A stretch of DNA of 64,000 bases, taken from assembly GCA_016930535.1 (NCBI GenBank), contig JAFGGN010000073.1:1-64000 (forward strand). The letters are read 5' to 3'. Positions 17,613-27,720 of the stretch are shown one piece after another (position 1 is the stretch's first letter; every line of letters starts with the position of its first letter). A program made the position numbers and the translations under genes. This stretch comes from a bacterium (lineage in GTDB: Bacteria > Zhuqueibacterota > QNDG01 > JAFGCO01). The notes beneath the pieces were generated by a model, which was not told the DNA's origin, did not search any database, and worked only from the letters and a program-made list of their open reading frames with translations.

Positions 17613-18889
17613 ACATCCTGGTCATTGGAAACGGAGGCCGTGAGCATGCCCTGATCTGGAAAATTGCACAGAGCCCCTACGTGGAACGCATTTTCTGTGC
17701 TCCGGGAAACGGCGGCATTGCGGAACTCGCCACCTGTGTGCAAATCGATGTCACGGATTTAAAAGGTCTGACCCAGTTCGCTGTCAGGGAAAAAATCGAT
17801 TTGACCGTCGCGGGCCCCGAGCTGCCGCTGACCCTGGGTGTGGTGGACGCGTTCAGGAGGGAAGGGCTGGTCGTTTTCGGACCGCGAAGGGATGCAGCCA
17901 TTCTGGAAGGCAGCAAGACGTTCACCAAGGATTTTCTGGCCAAATACAATATCCCGTCAGCCGCTTACCGTAATTTCGACGATCCGGAAGAAGCGGTTCG
18001 GTATATTCACGATACTCCGCCGCCATACGTGCTGAAAGCGGACGGCCTGGCGGCCGGAAAAGGCGTGATTATTTGCCGGAACCGCAATGAGGCGTTCCAG
18101 GGGATTGATGACATCATGAAAACACGAAAATTCGGCGAAGCGGGCAAACGGCTCGTGATCGAGGAATTCATGACCGGTGAAGAAGCCTCGATACTGGCCG
18201 TTACCGATGGAGAACGTTTTGTCACGCTGCCGCCCGCACAGGATCACAAGGCCGTTTTTGAAGGGGACAAAGGTCCCAATACCGGCGGCATGGGCGCCTA
18301 TGCGCCTGCACCGGTCGTGGATGAACGGCTGCTGGAACAGATCAAAACCACGATCATTCAGCCGACGATTGACGGCATGAAAGCCGAGGACCGGCTGTAT
18401 CAGGGTGTTCTGTATGCCGGACTCATGATCACTGCGGAGGGACCTAAAGTCGTCGAGTTCAACTGCCGGTTCGGTGATCCGGAAATTCAGGCCATTCTGC
18501 CGCTTATGAAAACGGATATTGTGGATCTGATGATGGAAGTTGCGGACGGGAAGCTGAAACCTTTGGAACCCGAAATTTCACATGATTCCTGTATCTGCGT
18601 GGTGATGGCCTCCGGGGGATATCCGGGATCCTATCAGAAGGATAAAGTGATTCTGGGACTGGAAGACGTCAGAGATCAGGATGTCATGGTGTTTCACGCG
18701 GGAACAAAAAGATCCGGTGATCAGACGGTCACCTCCGGCGGCCGGGTCCTCGGCGTCACGGCCACGGGCAGGACTTTTCTGCAGGCCAGGGAGAAGGCCT
18801 ATCAGGCTGTCGGAAAAATCACGTTTGACGGGGCGTATTACCGCAGGGATATCGGTCACAGGGCACTGAAACTGCGGTCCGAAGGCTGA
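17609..18889 (+). CDS. purD: Phosphoribosylamine-glycine ligase
   Basis: The 426-residue protein matches PurD along its length: '[20 protein letters not shown]' at the N-terminus, '[17 protein letters not shown]' (ATP-grasp phosphate loop), '[17 protein letters not shown]', '[15 protein letters not shown]', and '[17 protein letters not shown]' (metal and ATP ligands). It ligates glycine to phosphoribosylamine in step two of de novo purine synthesis, in the cytosol. The glycine supply ties it loosely to glyA in the window. It starts inside the uvrB stop codon region (ATGA overlap) and is followed 36 bp later by a methyltransferase gene. Confidence 0.97.
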   Translation: MNILVIGNGGREHALIWKIAQSPYVERIFCAPGNGGIAELATCVQIDVTDLKGLTQFAVREKIDLTVAGPELPLTLGVVDAFRREGLVVFGPRRDAAILEGSKTFTKDFLAKYNIPSAAYRNFDDPEEAVRYIHDTPPPYVLKADGLAAGKGVIICRNRNEAFQGIDDIMKTRKFGEAGKRLVIEEFMTGEEASILAVTDGERFVTLPPAQDHKAVFEGDKGPNTGGMGAYAPAPVVDERLLEQIKTTIIQPTIDGMKAEDRLYQGVLYAGLMITAEGPKVVEFNCRFGDPEIQAILPLMKTDIVDLMMEVADGKLKPLEPEISHDSCICVVMASGGYPGSYQKDKVILGLEDVRDQDVMVFHAGTKRSGDQTVTSGGRVLGVTATGRTFLQAREKAYQAVGKITFDGAYYRRDIGHRALKLRSEG

Positions 18890-18925
18890 TATGCATTTCA
18901 CCCCACGACAATTGAAAAGGCCCGT

Positions 18926-19741
18926 ATGACCGCAGATGAACCGGATCTGATTTCCGCTTTGGACGAACTCCCGCTCTGGTCGGCGCCGTTCGGACTGAAA
19001 CTGCTCGAGGTTGCCACGCTGAAAAAGGCGATACAGGTGCTGGACATCGGATGCGGCAGCGGTTTCCCACTTATCGAAATTGCCCAGCGCCTCGGCAGGA
19101 CATCGCGCATTTTCGGAATCGATCCGGAAAAACCGGCGCTTGAAAGGGCCCGTTATAAGATCGGCGTATTGAATATTGAGCATGTGATGCCCTTGTGCGG
19201 AACAGCGGAACAACTGCCGTTTCCCGACCGGACATTCGACCTGATTCTGTCCAACAACGGTCTGAACAATGTCCGTGATCCCCGGTCTGCATTGAAAGAA
19301 TGCAGCCGAGTCTGCAGACCCGGCGCACAGGTGGTGATCAGTTACAATCTGAAAGAAACCATGATCGGTTTTTACGGATTGTTCCACCGGATTTTGAAAG
19401 CGCACGGTCTGGATGCGGAAACGGAACGGCTGAAATCGCATATTCTCGCCAAACGAATGCCTCTTGCCGATTTCAAACGACTGCTTTCGGATTCGGGATT
19501 GACCTGTGCCGCAAGCCATTTCAATACATTTCACCTGGAATTTATGGACGGCACTACCATGATGCGTCATGGTTTCATCAGTCACTGGTTTCTTTCAAAC
19601 TGGCGCAATATCCTGCCTGAAGAACACAGATCCACGGTCTTCGGAGCACTTATTCAGGCCCTCGACGAAATGGCCGCCTTGAAGGGCAGCCTGCTGTTTA
19701 AAGTGCCTTTTGCAACCCTGAACTGTTATCGAACAAACTGA
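18926..19741 (+). CDS. SAM-dependent class I methyltransferase
   Basis: This 271-residue protein has the class I methyltransferase motifs: motif I 'VLDIGCGSGFPLIEIA' at about 39-54, the acidic 'FGIDPEKPALERAR' loop that holds the SAM ribose, and 'GTAEQLPFPDRTFDLILSNNGLNNVRDP', the post-I to motif-IV region of UbiE-like enzymes. A C-terminal alpha/beta lid of about 100 residues would set substrate choice. The substrate is not recognisable. It follows purD closely and has a modest AAAGG ribosome site, so it is probably the last gene of the uvrB-purD transcript. It is not a menaquinone UbiE by length or tail. Confidence 0.8.
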   Translation: MTADEPDLISALDELPLWSAPFGLKLLEVATLKKAIQVLDIGCGSGFPLIEIAQRLGRTSRIFGIDPEKPALERARYKIGVLNIEHVMPLCGTAEQLPFPDRTFDLILSNNGLNNVRDPRSALKECSRVCRPGAQVVISYNLKETMIGFYGLFHRILKAHGLDAETERLKSHILAKRMPLADFKRLLSDSGLTCAASHFNTFHLEFMDGTTMMRHGFISHWFLSNWRNILPEEHRSTVFGALIQALDEMAALKGSLLFKVPFATLNCYRTN

Positions 19742-19822
19742 TCCGGGACCGGATTGATATTCACGGCGGCTTCAGCCGCTGTCCATCCCGGCCGGACAAT
19801 ATCCGCACATCTGATGAATGTC

Positions 19823-19851
19823 TTGACAAGCCCTACAGAAGTCATTATATT
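19823..19851 (+). promoter_or_regulatory. Sigma-70-like promoter of prfB
   Basis: TTGACA (19823-19828), a 17-bp spacer, then TATATT (19846-19851), 35 bp before the prfB ATG. Confidence 0.75.
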
Positions 19852-19886
19852 GATCCCGGTTTTGCAGCGTATATAAGGAGACACCG

Positions 19887-20985
19887 ATGTATGATGATAT
19901 GAAACGTCAGCTTGACACAAATCAGTCCCGTATCGATGAACTGCGGAGGCATCTTTGACATCGACGGCAAAACGGAGCAGATAAAAATTCTTGAGAGCGA
20001 AACGACGCAGGCCGGTTTCTGGGATGACAATGAAAATGCCCAGACCGTGCTGAAGCAAATCACGGTTCTGAAATCATGGACCGAGTCCTGGTATAAAGCC
20101 AGCCAGCATTGCGAAGAGCTCGAACTTCTCCTCGAGCTTGCCCATGAAGAAGAGGACCAGGCCACTTTCGACGAGATCGGCACCGGTCTGGAGAAACTGG
20201 AAAAACAGGTGACGGATCTCGAATTCAGGCGCATGCTTGGAGGGGAGGATGACGCAAGGAACGCTATTTTGACCATTCATCCCGGAGCCGGGGGTACGGA
20301 ATCCCAGGATTGGGCCGAAATGCTGTTCAGAATGTATATGCGCTATTGCCAGCGTCAGGATTTTACGGCCAATGTCATGGATTATCAGGACGGCGACGAA
20401 GCCGGAATCAAAAGCGTCTCCATCGAGGTCGTGGGTCCGTCCGCATACGGATATCTGAAAGCCGAAGCCGGAGTGCACCGGCTTGTGCGTATTTCACCGT
20501 TCGATTCGAACAAACGCAGGCATACCTCGTTCGCTTCGGTATTTGTTTATCCCGAACTGGACGACGATATCGATGTGCAGATCAATCCCAGCGATCTCCG
20601 TGTGGATACGTACAGGGCCTCGGGAGCCGGCGGACAGCATGTCAATAAAACGAGTTCGGCTGTACGGATCACGCATATTCCGACCGGTATCGTGGTTCAG
20701 TGCCAGAACGAACGCTCCCAGCACCAGAACAAGGCGAATGCGATGAAAATTTTGGCGGCCCGCCTGTATCAGAAAGAAAAGGAAGAAGAGGAGAAAAAGC
20801 GGGAGGCCATGGAATCCCAGAAAAAGGATATCGCCTGGGGTCATCAGATCCGTTCCTACGTTTTTCATCCTTACAATATGGTCAAGGATCATCGGACGGA
20901 TGTCGAAACCTCGAATATTCAGGAAGTGATGGACGGCGGCCTGGATGATTTTATCCGCGAGTTTTTATTAAAATTCAGTCAGTAA
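19887..20985 (+). CDS. prfB: Peptide chain release factor 2, with programmed +1 frameshift
   Basis: The gene starts at ATG 19887 (AAGGAG 7 bp upstream) and reads 23 codons to an in-frame TGA at 19956-19958. The sequence there is an internal GGAGG (19945-19949), CAT, then CTT-TGA-C, the classic RF2 autoregulatory frameshift site. Shifting +1 on CTT continues in the frame starting at 19957 to give a 365-residue RF2, so this is a joined CDS (19887..19955, 19957..20985). The class-I release factor GGQ loop ('SGAGGQHVNKT') and the RF2-type anticodon tripeptide S-P-F ('RISPFDSNKR') are both present. RF2 recognises UGA and UAA and so limits its own synthesis by terminating at this UGA. Confidence 0.96.
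19945..19959 (+). promoter_or_regulatory. prfB programmed frameshift signal
   Basis: An internal Shine-Dalgarno GGAGG (19945-19949) lies 3 nt before the slippery CTT (19953-19955), followed by the stop TGA and a C. This is the conserved arrangement that stimulates +1 shifting. Confidence 0.95.
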
Positions 20986-21038
20986 AAAGCGTTTGTTTTT
21001 TATTTAAAATGTTGTTAAATTTTTTAATGATTCAATGT

Positions 21039-21067
21039 CCCGTCGGACTGGTCTGACGGGATATTTT
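21039..21067 (+). terminator. Probable prfB terminator hairpin
   Basis: CCCGTC-G-GAC and GTC-T-GACGGG form a stem (21039-21060) followed by ATATTTTG. It covers the ATG at 21035 and so argues against that codon as the lysS start. Confidence 0.5.
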
Positions 21068-21097
21068 GTAATGAACAACCTGACTGGAGAAGTTGTT

Positions 21098-22594
21098 TTG
21101 GAACCCCTATCCGATCTGAGAAAACAGCGTCTTGAAAAACTGAATCAAATTCTGGAAAAGAACCGGACAGCCTATGCCTATCAGTTCAACCAGACCGATT
21201 TTGCACAGCATGTCATCGACGGATTCGATGAACGGGGTGAAGGGTTCGACGTGTCCCTGTCCGGCCGGCTGATGTCCCTCCGCCGCATGGGAAAGGCCAG
21301 CTTCGGCCATTTGATGGACAATACGGGCCGTATCCAGATTTATGTGAAGACGGATCAGGTGGGCGAAGATGCGTATGAGCTGTTCAAACTGCTGGATATC
21401 GGCGATGTGATCGGTATCACGGGAAGCGTATTCAAAACCAAAACCGGTGAAATCACCGTGGTGGCCAAAACGCTCGAGCTGCTGGCCAAAACCCTGCGGC
21501 CGCTGCCGATCGTGAAGGAAAAGATCGAGGACGATGAAAAGGTGATTTACGATGCCTTCAAGGACAAGGAACTCAGATACAGGCAGCGCTATGTGGATCT
21601 GATCGTCAATACCGAAGTGCGTGACCTTTTTGTGAAACGGTCGAAAATCGTTTCCGCCATGCGCCGCTTTCTGGAGGACAAGGGCTTCATCGAAGTGGAA
21701 ACGCCGGTCCTGCAGCCGCTGTACGGCGGGGCCTTCGCCCGTCCTTTTGTCACCCATCACAATGCACTCGATATGGAACTGTATCTGCGCATTGCCGATG
21801 AGCTGTACCTGAAACGGCTCATTGTCGGCGGTTTTGACGGCGTGTTCGAAATTGCCAAGGATTTCAGAAACGAAGGCATGGACCGGGATCACAATCCCGA
21901 ATTCACCATGATGGAACTCTATGTGGCTTACAGGGATTATAATTATATGATGGACCTCGTTGAGGAAATGATACGAACCCTGTGTGAAAACGTGTTCCGG
22001 ACCACGGAATTCTCCTATCAGGATCAGGTCCTCGATTTCGGAAAACCATGGAAGCGGATCGGATTCTTTGAGGCCATCAGGGAAGCCAGCGGCGCCGACT
22101 GCTTCGGCAAATCGCTGAATGAACTCCGGTCGCTGGCTGAAGCGAAGGGAATCGAACTCGAACCTTCGGCCAACAAGGGAAATATTCTGGATGCTCTTTT
22201 CAGTGCATTCGTGGAACCGAACCTGTTCCAGCCGACCTTTATCCTTGATTATCCCATCGAACTGTCCCCGCTGGCCAAAAAGCACAGAAAAACACCGGGA
22301 CTGGTCGAACGTTTCGAAGGATTCGTGGGCGGCAAGGAGCTTTGCAACGCATTCAGCGAGCTGAACGATCCCATGGATCAGCGGGAGCGGCTCGAGGCAC
22401 AGGCGGCGCTCAGGGCCGAGGGCGACGAGGAGGCCATGGTCATCGACGAGGATTATCTCCGGGCCCTTGAATTCGGTATGCCGCCCACGGCGGGACTGGG
22501 ACTGGGCATCGACCGTCTGACCATGCTTCTGACCGATGCGCCCTCGATACGCGACGTTATTCTGTTTCCGCATATGCGGCCGGAAAATACCTGA
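21098..22594 (+). CDS. lysS: Lysine-tRNA ligase (class II)
   Basis: I prefer the TTG at 21098, which has GGAG 8 bp upstream and gives a 498-residue protein starting at the usual '[13 protein letters not shown]' segment. ATG 21071 (21 amino-acid extension in total from 21035) is the alternative but lacks a ribosome site. The N-terminal OB-fold anticodon domain ('[23 protein letters not shown]') is followed by the class II catalytic core: motif 2 '[23 protein letters not shown]' and motif 3 '[13 protein letters not shown]'. It charges tRNA-Lys in the cytosol. The following permease gene starts 16 bp downstream. Confidence 0.95.
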   Translation: MEPLSDLRKQRLEKLNQILEKNRTAYAYQFNQTDFAQHVIDGFDERGEGFDVSLSGRLMSLRRMGKASFGHLMDNTGRIQIYVKTDQVGEDAYELFKLLDIGDVIGITGSVFKTKTGEITVVAKTLELLAKTLRPLPIVKEKIEDDEKVIYDAFKDKELRYRQRYVDLIVNTEVRDLFVKRSKIVSAMRRFLEDKGFIEVETPVLQPLYGGAFARPFVTHHNALDMELYLRIADELYLKRLIVGGFDGVFEIAKDFRNEGMDRDHNPEFTMMELYVAYRDYNYMMDLVEEMIRTLCENVFRTTEFSYQDQVLDFGKPWKRIGFFEAIREASGADCFGKSLNELRSLAEAKGIELEPSANKGNILDALFSAFVEPNLFQPTFILDYPIELSPLAKKHRKTPGLVERFEGFVGGKELCNAFSELNDPMDQRERLEAQAALRAEGDEEAMVIDEDYLRALEFGMPPTAGLGLGIDRLTMLLTDAPSIRDVILFPHMRPENT

Positions 22595-22610
22595 ATCTGA
22601 ACAGGGGCCT

Positions 22611-24044
22611 ATGAGAAAATCGTACGAATTTTTTATCGCACGGAGATATCTGCGGAGAAGGGGCAGATTTTCCATACGCCGGTTTCTGACGGGTCTGCTG
22701 CTCAATTTTCTGCGCCTGGCCTGCCTGATCGCCTTCGGCCTCTCCTTTATGATCGACGACATTCCATTTCTCAATGTGCTGTCCGCCGCGGTCTTTCTGC
22801 TACTCATCATCCTTCCGTTTCTGAAATCCAGAAAAACGGGAAAATCGGGAGGAAGCGCCGGCGGTTTTATCAATATCATTACCTATATTTCCATATTCGG
22901 GGTCATGATCGGCGTGGCTGCTCTCATCATCGTGCTTTCCGTCATGAACGGATTCGAATCGGAGGTGCGGAACCGCATTATCGGCTTCGATACGCATATA
23001 CGTCTGCGTACCTATCATGACCGGGGAATCGAGGATTACGGAAGCGTGGAGGACAGCCTGCGGGATATCCCTGAAATCACCGGCATGTCTCCCTATATTC
23101 TGGACAAGGGCATGCTGCGCCATCAGGAATATACGGCGGGCGTTCTGGTCAAGGCCGCGGATCCGCGCACGATCTCCCAGGTCTCGGATCTGGACAAGAA
23201 CATCGTATACGGCGAACTGAATCTGGACCAGGTCCGGCTTTCGGACGGGCGGAAGCGTCACGGCATCGTGCTCGGACGCTACCTGGCCGATCAGGTGTGG
23301 GCCGATACAGGAGATGTGGTCCTGATCATGAGCCCCAAAGGCATCCGCTCCATGTTCCAGGTGCCGGAAGTCATGCCCTTTATCGTGACCGGGTATTTCG
23401 AAACGGGCATGTTCGAATATGACAACAGCTATGCCTTTATATCCATCGAGGCAGCCCAGGACCTCTTTAAACTCGGCGATAAGGTGTCCGGTATTGAAAT
23501 ACGGCTGAAAGATGTGTATCAGGCCGAACGGGTCGTGAAAAAAATAGACGACAGGCTGGGATTTCCATATTTTGCCCTGTCCTGGTTCGAGATGCGGAAG
23601 AATCTTTTTGCATGGATGCAGCTCGAAAAAATTGCCATGTTCATCATTCTCTGCCTGATCATCATCGTGGCCGCGTTCAATATTATCAGCACCCTGATTA
23701 TGGTGGTCATGGAAAAAACCAAGGAAATCGGTATACTGAAGTCCATGGGCAGCACATCGGGCAGCATTATGCGTATTTTCCTCTATGAGGGACTCGTGGT
23801 CGGGGTTCTGGGAACCCTGCTCGGGGAGCTGATCGGTTACGGCCTGTGCTGGGCGCAGCAGACGTTTCACCTGATATCCCTGCCTCCGGATGTCTATTTC
23901 ATCACCAGCCTGCCCATCCGGATGCAGCCGTCCGATTTTATTGTCATCGGCCTGGCCGCCATTGTCCTGTGCCTGCTGGCCGGCGTGTATCCTGCACGGC
24001 GCGCCGCATCGCTCGATCCTGTAAAGGCGATCCGTTATGAATAA
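22611..24044 (+). CDS. lolE: Lipoprotein-releasing ABC transporter permease (LolC/LolE family)
   Basis: The start at ATG 22611 follows AGGGG and gives 477 residues. After an unusual N-terminal segment (see findings), residues 86-120 contain 'GGFINIITYISIFGVMIGVAALIIVLSVMNGFE', matching the first helix and beginning of the periplasmic MacB-like domain of LolC/E. Three C-terminal helices ('IIVAAFNIISTLIMVVMEKTKEIGILKSMG') complete the exporter fold. With the neighbouring LolD it would extract lipoproteins from the inner membrane for transfer to the outer membrane. Only one permease is present, so it probably works as a homodimer, as LolF-type permeases do. It overlaps lolD by 8 bp. Confidence 0.88.
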   Translation: MRKSYEFFIARRYLRRRGRFSIRRFLTGLLLNFLRLACLIAFGLSFMIDDIPFLNVLSAAVFLLLIILPFLKSRKTGKSGGSAGGFINIITYISIFGVMIGVAALIIVLSVMNGFESEVRNRIIGFDTHIRLRTYHDRGIEDYGSVEDSLRDIPEITGMSPYILDKGMLRHQEYTAGVLVKAADPRTISQVSDLDKNIVYGELNLDQVRLSDGRKRHGIVLGRYLADQVWADTGDVVLIMSPKGIRSMFQVPEVMPFIVTGYFETGMFEYDNSYAFISIEAAQDLFKLGDKVSGIEIRLKDVYQAERVVKKIDDRLGFPYFALSWFEMRKNLFAWMQLEKIAMFIILCLIIIVAAFNIISTLIMVVMEKTKEIGILKSMGSTSGSIMRIFLYEGLVVGVLGTLLGELIGYGLCWAQQTFHLISLPPDVYFITSLPIRMQPSDFIVIGLAAIVLCLLAGVYPARRAASLDPVKAIRYE

Positions 24045-24750
24045 AAAGAATGCGTTGAAAACAAAAGGCGGGCAGCTTCTGTCTGCCTCCCGGATCGAAA
24101 AGGTGTACAGCATGGACGGTGCGGATCCGCTTCATGTGCTGAAGGGAATCGATCTGTCCATTTACGAGGGTGAAATCCTGGCCGTCGTGGGTCATTCGGG
24201 CGCCGGAAAAAGCACACTGCTCCATATTCTGGGCGCATTGGACAGGCCTACAAACGGGACCGTACATATGGAGCAGACCGATCTCTTCTCGATGACGGAC
24301 CGGCAGCTGGCCCATTTTCGCAACAGGCACGTGGGATTTGTTTTTCAGTTTCACCATCTGCTTCCGGAGTTTACCGCACTTGAAAACGTGGCCATGCCTG
24401 CATTCATACAGGGATTGCAGGTGAAAGAATCGCTGAAACGGGCCTCATATCTGCTCGATCAGGTGGGATTGATCCGGAGGCAGCATCACCGGCCGGGAGA
24501 ACTGTCCGGCGGGGAGCAGCAGCGGGTGGCCTTTGCACGGGCCCTGATGAACGATCCGAAACTGATTCTGGCGGATGAACCCTCCGGAAATCTCGATCTG
24601 AAGAACAGCCAGGCGCTTCATGAACTGATGTGGGACCTGGTCCGCAGAACGGGCAAGACATTTGTGGTGGTGACGCATAATCATGAGCTGGCCGAGCGGG
24701 CGGACCGGCTGATCGAGCTGTTCGACGGCCGTATCAGCACGCAGACCTGA
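24037..24750 (+). CDS. lolD: Lipoprotein-releasing ABC transporter ATPase LolD
   Basis: This 237-residue ABC ATPase shows Walker A 'GHSGAGKST', Q-loop '[21 protein letters not shown]' (the [13 protein letters not shown] phrase is typical of LolD), the signature '[15 protein letters not shown]', Walker B '[12 protein letters not shown]', and the H-loop 'VVTHNHEL'. It powers the lipoprotein-releasing permease encoded immediately upstream, whose 3' end it overlaps by 8 bp. The lipoproteins encoded at 11.6 and 14.3 kb would be natural substrates. The annotation as LolD rather than MacB relies on the partner permease. Confidence 0.93.
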   Translation: MNKKNALKTKGGQLLSASRIEKVYSMDGADPLHVLKGIDLSIYEGEILAVVGHSGAGKSTLLHILGALDRPTNGTVHMEQTDLFSMTDRQLAHFRNRHVGFVFQFHHLLPEFTALENVAMPAFIQGLQVKESLKRASYLLDQVGLIRRQHHRPGELSGGEQQRVAFARALMNDPKLILADEPSGNLDLKNSQALHELMWDLVRRTGKTFVVVTHNHELAERADRLIELFDGRISTQT

Positions 24751-24824
24751 AAGAACCTATTTTTGTGGTTGAAAAACTAATGTCAAATGCGTACATTCAT
24801 TGGGAACCAAAAGGGAATCATGTG

Positions 24825-24841
24825 AATTAAATGATTTAATT
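24825..24841. promoter_or_regulatory. AT-rich dyad upstream of the clpC sigma-54 promoter
   Basis: A perfect inverted repeat AATTAAA-TGA-TTTAATT is centred about 28 bp before the -24 element. It could be an activator site, though it lies closer than typical enhancers. Confidence 0.35.
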
Positions 24842-24859
24842 GATGCATATAACAAAGAA

Positions 24860-24875
24860 TGGCTCGAATTTTGCA
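24860..24875 (+). promoter_or_regulatory. Sigma-54 (-24/-12) promoter of clpC
   Basis: TGGCTCG, four bases, TTGCA. GG and GC are 10 bp apart and only one consensus position differs. It lies 46 bp before the clpC ATG. Confidence 0.6.
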
Positions 24876-24921
24876 AAATAATTGCCATGAAAAAGGCATT
24901 TATCGATAAAGGGTAACATCC

Positions 24922-27405
24922 ATGATCCGGAATAATTTCTCTCAGCGTGTTCAGGTCGTCATTCAGCTTTCGAGGGAAGAAGCGATCCGTTTGGGGCATG
25001 ATTATATCGGTACCGAACACCTGCTTCTCGGCTTGATTCGTGAAGGCGGCGGAATCGGCGTTGAAATACTTCAGAACATCAATCTCGATCTCGATGAAAT
25101 TAAAAAAGCGGTGGAAGATGCGGTCCGGTCCACGGGCGGAACGATAACCGACGGCACCATTCCGTTTACCAAACGTGCGGAACGCGTGCTGCGTGTCGCA
25201 GCTGCAGAGGCCGAACGGTTCAAATCGAGCTCGATCGGGACCGAGCATCTGCTGCTCGCCCTGCTCAGGGACTCCGAAGGCGTGGCCGCCCAGGTGCTGC
25301 AGAGTTTCGATATTATGTATGAAAATGTCCGTGAAGAACTTGAAAATATCATGAAGGGGACGGGAATCAGCCGGTCCCCGAAGGTCAAATCACAGACTCC
25401 GGCGCTGGATCATTTCGGACGGGATCTGACCGAGCTGGCAAGACAGAGCGAGCTGGATCCCGTGATCGGACGCGAGGGTGAAATACAGCGTGTGGCGCAG
25501 ATTCTGTCCAGACGAAAAAAGAACAATCCCGTACTGATCGGTGAACCGGGTGTGGGCAAGACCGCGATTGCCGAAGGACTCGCCATGCGTATTATCGAAA
25601 AAAAGGTTTCACGCGTCCTTCATAACAAACGGGTCGTTACACTGGACCTGGGTGCGATTGTCGCGGGTACGAAATACCGCGGACAGTTCGAAGAGCGCAT
25701 GAAGGCCATTATGAACGAACTGATCAAGTCCAAGAATGTCATTCTGTTTATCGATGAGCTGCATACCATTGTCGGCGCGGGCGGTGCATCCGGCTCTCTG
25801 GACGCATCCAACATGTTCAAACCGGCGCTTTCGCGAGGTGAACTGCAGTGTATCGGTGCAACCACGCTGGACGAATACAGGCAGTATATTGAAAAAGACG
25901 GTGCCCTGGAACGGCGTTTTCAGAAGGTCATGGTCGAACCCCCGTCCGTGGATGACACCCTGGCCATTCTCAAGGGCCTTCAGGCACGCTATGAAAAGCA
26001 TCACAGGGTCAGGTACTCCGAAAAGGCCATTATAACCGCGGTCCAGTATTCGGACCGTTATATCTCCGATAAATTCCTTCCGGACAAGGCCATCGACGTG
26101 ATGGATGAAGCGGGAGCCAAGGTCCATCTGGCCAATATTTCCGTACCCCGGGAAATCACCATGCTCGAAGAGCGGCTGAAAGTGATCCGGTCAGAGAAGG
26201 AAAACGTGATCCGCAATCAGGAATTTGAAAAAGCGGCCGTGCTTCGCGACCGCGAAAAGAGGCTGACCGTCGAACTGGATGAAGCCAAAAACCGCTGGGA
26301 AGAGGAGGAAGGGGAAGTGCTTGCGGAAGTCACCGAGGAGGATATTTATGAGGTGATTTCCATGATGACGCATATTCCGGTGGCCCGTGTCGCTCAGTCC
26401 GAGTCGGAGAAACTCCTGAATATGGCCGACGCGCTGAAACAGAAGATTGTGGGGCAGGACGAGGTGGTCGAACTGCTCAGCCGGGCCATTCAGCGTACCA
26501 GGGCCGGATTGAAGGATCCCAACCGTCCCATCGGATCGTTTATTTTCCTGGGGCCCACGGGTGTCGGAAAAACGTATCTGGCCAGAATTCTGGCCAAGTA
26601 CCTGTTCGACGATGAAACCGCCCTGATCCGGGTGGATATGTCCGAATTTATGGAAAAATTTGCCGTTTCCAGGATGACCGGAGCGCCTCCGGGATATGTC
26701 GGCTATGAAGAAGGGGGGCAGCTTACGGAAAAAGTGCGCCGCCATCCCTATTCGGTCGTCCTTCTCGACGAGATTGAAAAGGCCCATCCCGATGTGTTCA
26801 ATATTCTGCTGCAGATCCTGGATGAGGGCCGGCTGACCGACGGTCTGGGCAGAAAGGTCGATTTCAAGAACACGATACTGATCATGACTTCCAATCTGGG
26901 AACACGTTCCATGCAGAAGGGGGGACTCGGATTCAGCCGCCAGGACGATGAAGTGGATTACAACGCCATGCGTTCCTCCATGCTTGAAGAAACGAAGCGG
27001 CTCTTCAGTCCAGAATTTATCAACAGGCTCGATGAGGTTGCCGTATTCAGACCGCTGACCCGCGATCACATTCTGAAAATTATCGATATTATCATGGAAG
27101 AGTCCCTGATCGGCATCAAGGAACGTCAGATGTCGGTTCAGCTGTCCAAAGAGGCCAAGGAATTTCTCGCCAGGGTGGGTTATGAACCGATGTATGGCGC
27201 CCGGCAGGTCCGTCGTACGCTGCGAAAATATGTGGAAGATCCGCTTGCTGAAGAAATATTGAGGAACAAATTTCCTGAAGGCAGTCAGATTGAAGTGACT
27301 GCCAGCGGCGAAAAATTGTCCTTTGTTCTGGCGAAGAGTGAAAAGAAAAAGGTGAAACAAACGGAAGAAGCTCCAAACGAGGTCAGCTCCAAAGATACAG
27401 CCTGA
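24922..27405 (+). CDS. clpC: ATP-dependent Clp protease ATP-binding subunit ClpC
   Basis: At 827 residues this is a typical ClpC. It has two N-terminal repeats ('[22 protein letters not shown]', '[19 protein letters not shown]') and a first AAA module with Walker A 'GEPGVGKTA'. A UVR-like middle motif ('[17 protein letters not shown]') and a second AAA module with Walker A 'GPTGVGKTY' follow. The UVR region marks ClpC rather than ClpA/B. It unfolds proteins for ClpP and can disaggregate. No clpP, mcsA or ctsR gene adjoins it. The likely promoter is sigma-54 type, an uncommon arrangement for a chaperone gene usually under CtsR or heat-shock control. Confidence 0.95.
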   Translation: MIRNNFSQRVQVVIQLSREEAIRLGHDYIGTEHLLLGLIREGGGIGVEILQNINLDLDEIKKAVEDAVRSTGGTITDGTIPFTKRAERVLRVAAAEAERFKSSSIGTEHLLLALLRDSEGVAAQVLQSFDIMYENVREELENIMKGTGISRSPKVKSQTPALDHFGRDLTELARQSELDPVIGREGEIQRVAQILSRRKKNNPVLIGEPGVGKTAIAEGLAMRIIEKKVSRVLHNKRVVTLDLGAIVAGTKYRGQFEERMKAIMNELIKSKNVILFIDELHTIVGAGGASGSLDASNMFKPALSRGELQCIGATTLDEYRQYIEKDGALERRFQKVMVEPPSVDDTLAILKGLQARYEKHHRVRYSEKAIITAVQYSDRYISDKFLPDKAIDVMDEAGAKVHLANISVPREITMLEERLKVIRSEKENVIRNQEFEKAAVLRDREKRLTVELDEAKNRWEEEEGEVLAEVTEEDIYEVISMMTHIPVARVAQSESEKLLNMADALKQKIVGQDEVVELLSRAIQRTRAGLKDPNRPIGSFIFLGPTGVGKTYLARILAKYLFDDETALIRVDMSEFMEKFAVSRMTGAPPGYVGYEEGGQLTEKVRRHPYSVVLLDEIEKAHPDVFNILLQILDEGRLTDGLGRKVDFKNTILIMTSNLGTRSMQKGGLGFSRQDDEVDYNAMRSSMLEETKRLFSPEFINRLDEVAVFRPLTRDHILKIIDIIMEESLIGIKERQMSVQLSKEAKEFLARVGYEPMYGARQVRRTLRKYVEDPLAEEILRNKFPEGSQIEVTASGEKLSFVLAKSEKKKVKQTEEAPNEVSSKDTA

Positions 27406-27720
27406 TTATTCCGTCTTTCATTCTCACCATGACCCGTTTCCTGATCCATTGGCGGTGCAGAAGGCGCCGCAGGTCAGGAATGTGTCCTGAATCTGAACAG
27501 CAAATGCATTCTCCGCGGTTTGCCGCGGGGAGCTTCAAATCTCACATCTTCTTAAATAATGATCCGATGTCCCGGGAGGGAGACTTTCATTGTTCTCCGA
27601 TACGCCATTCATGTACGAACACCTCGTTTTATGAATCAGCGTACGGCACATGCAGAAAGCCGGTGTCCGCTGTGTCCGGTCATTCCATCCCTCGCCATCG
27701 AATAAAGGAGTCCATGCCTC
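27406..27720. other. Intergenic region between clpC and cdsA
   Basis: A 315-bp stretch with no convincing gene. A short open frame exists but has a composition unlike neighbours and no ribosome site. A strong GC hairpin lies at 27510-27531 (listed separately). An AAAGGAG at 27704 serves cdsA. Confidence 0.45.
27510..27531 (+). terminator. GC-rich hairpin after clpC
   Basis: TCTCCGCGG and CCGCGGGGA pair (one G-T) around a TTTG loop, 105 bp past the clpC stop. There is no T-tract, so it may be a processing or attenuation hairpin rather than an intrinsic terminator. Confidence 0.35.

Noticed and set aside
19912..20985. A stand-alone gene starting at 19912
   Set aside because: It is the second frame of prfB. 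The true start is 19887, joined by the +1 frameshift.
21107..22879. A 590-codon minus-strand frame across lysS
   Set aside because: It is the reverse of a GC-rich, highly expressed gene. No motifs are found in it.
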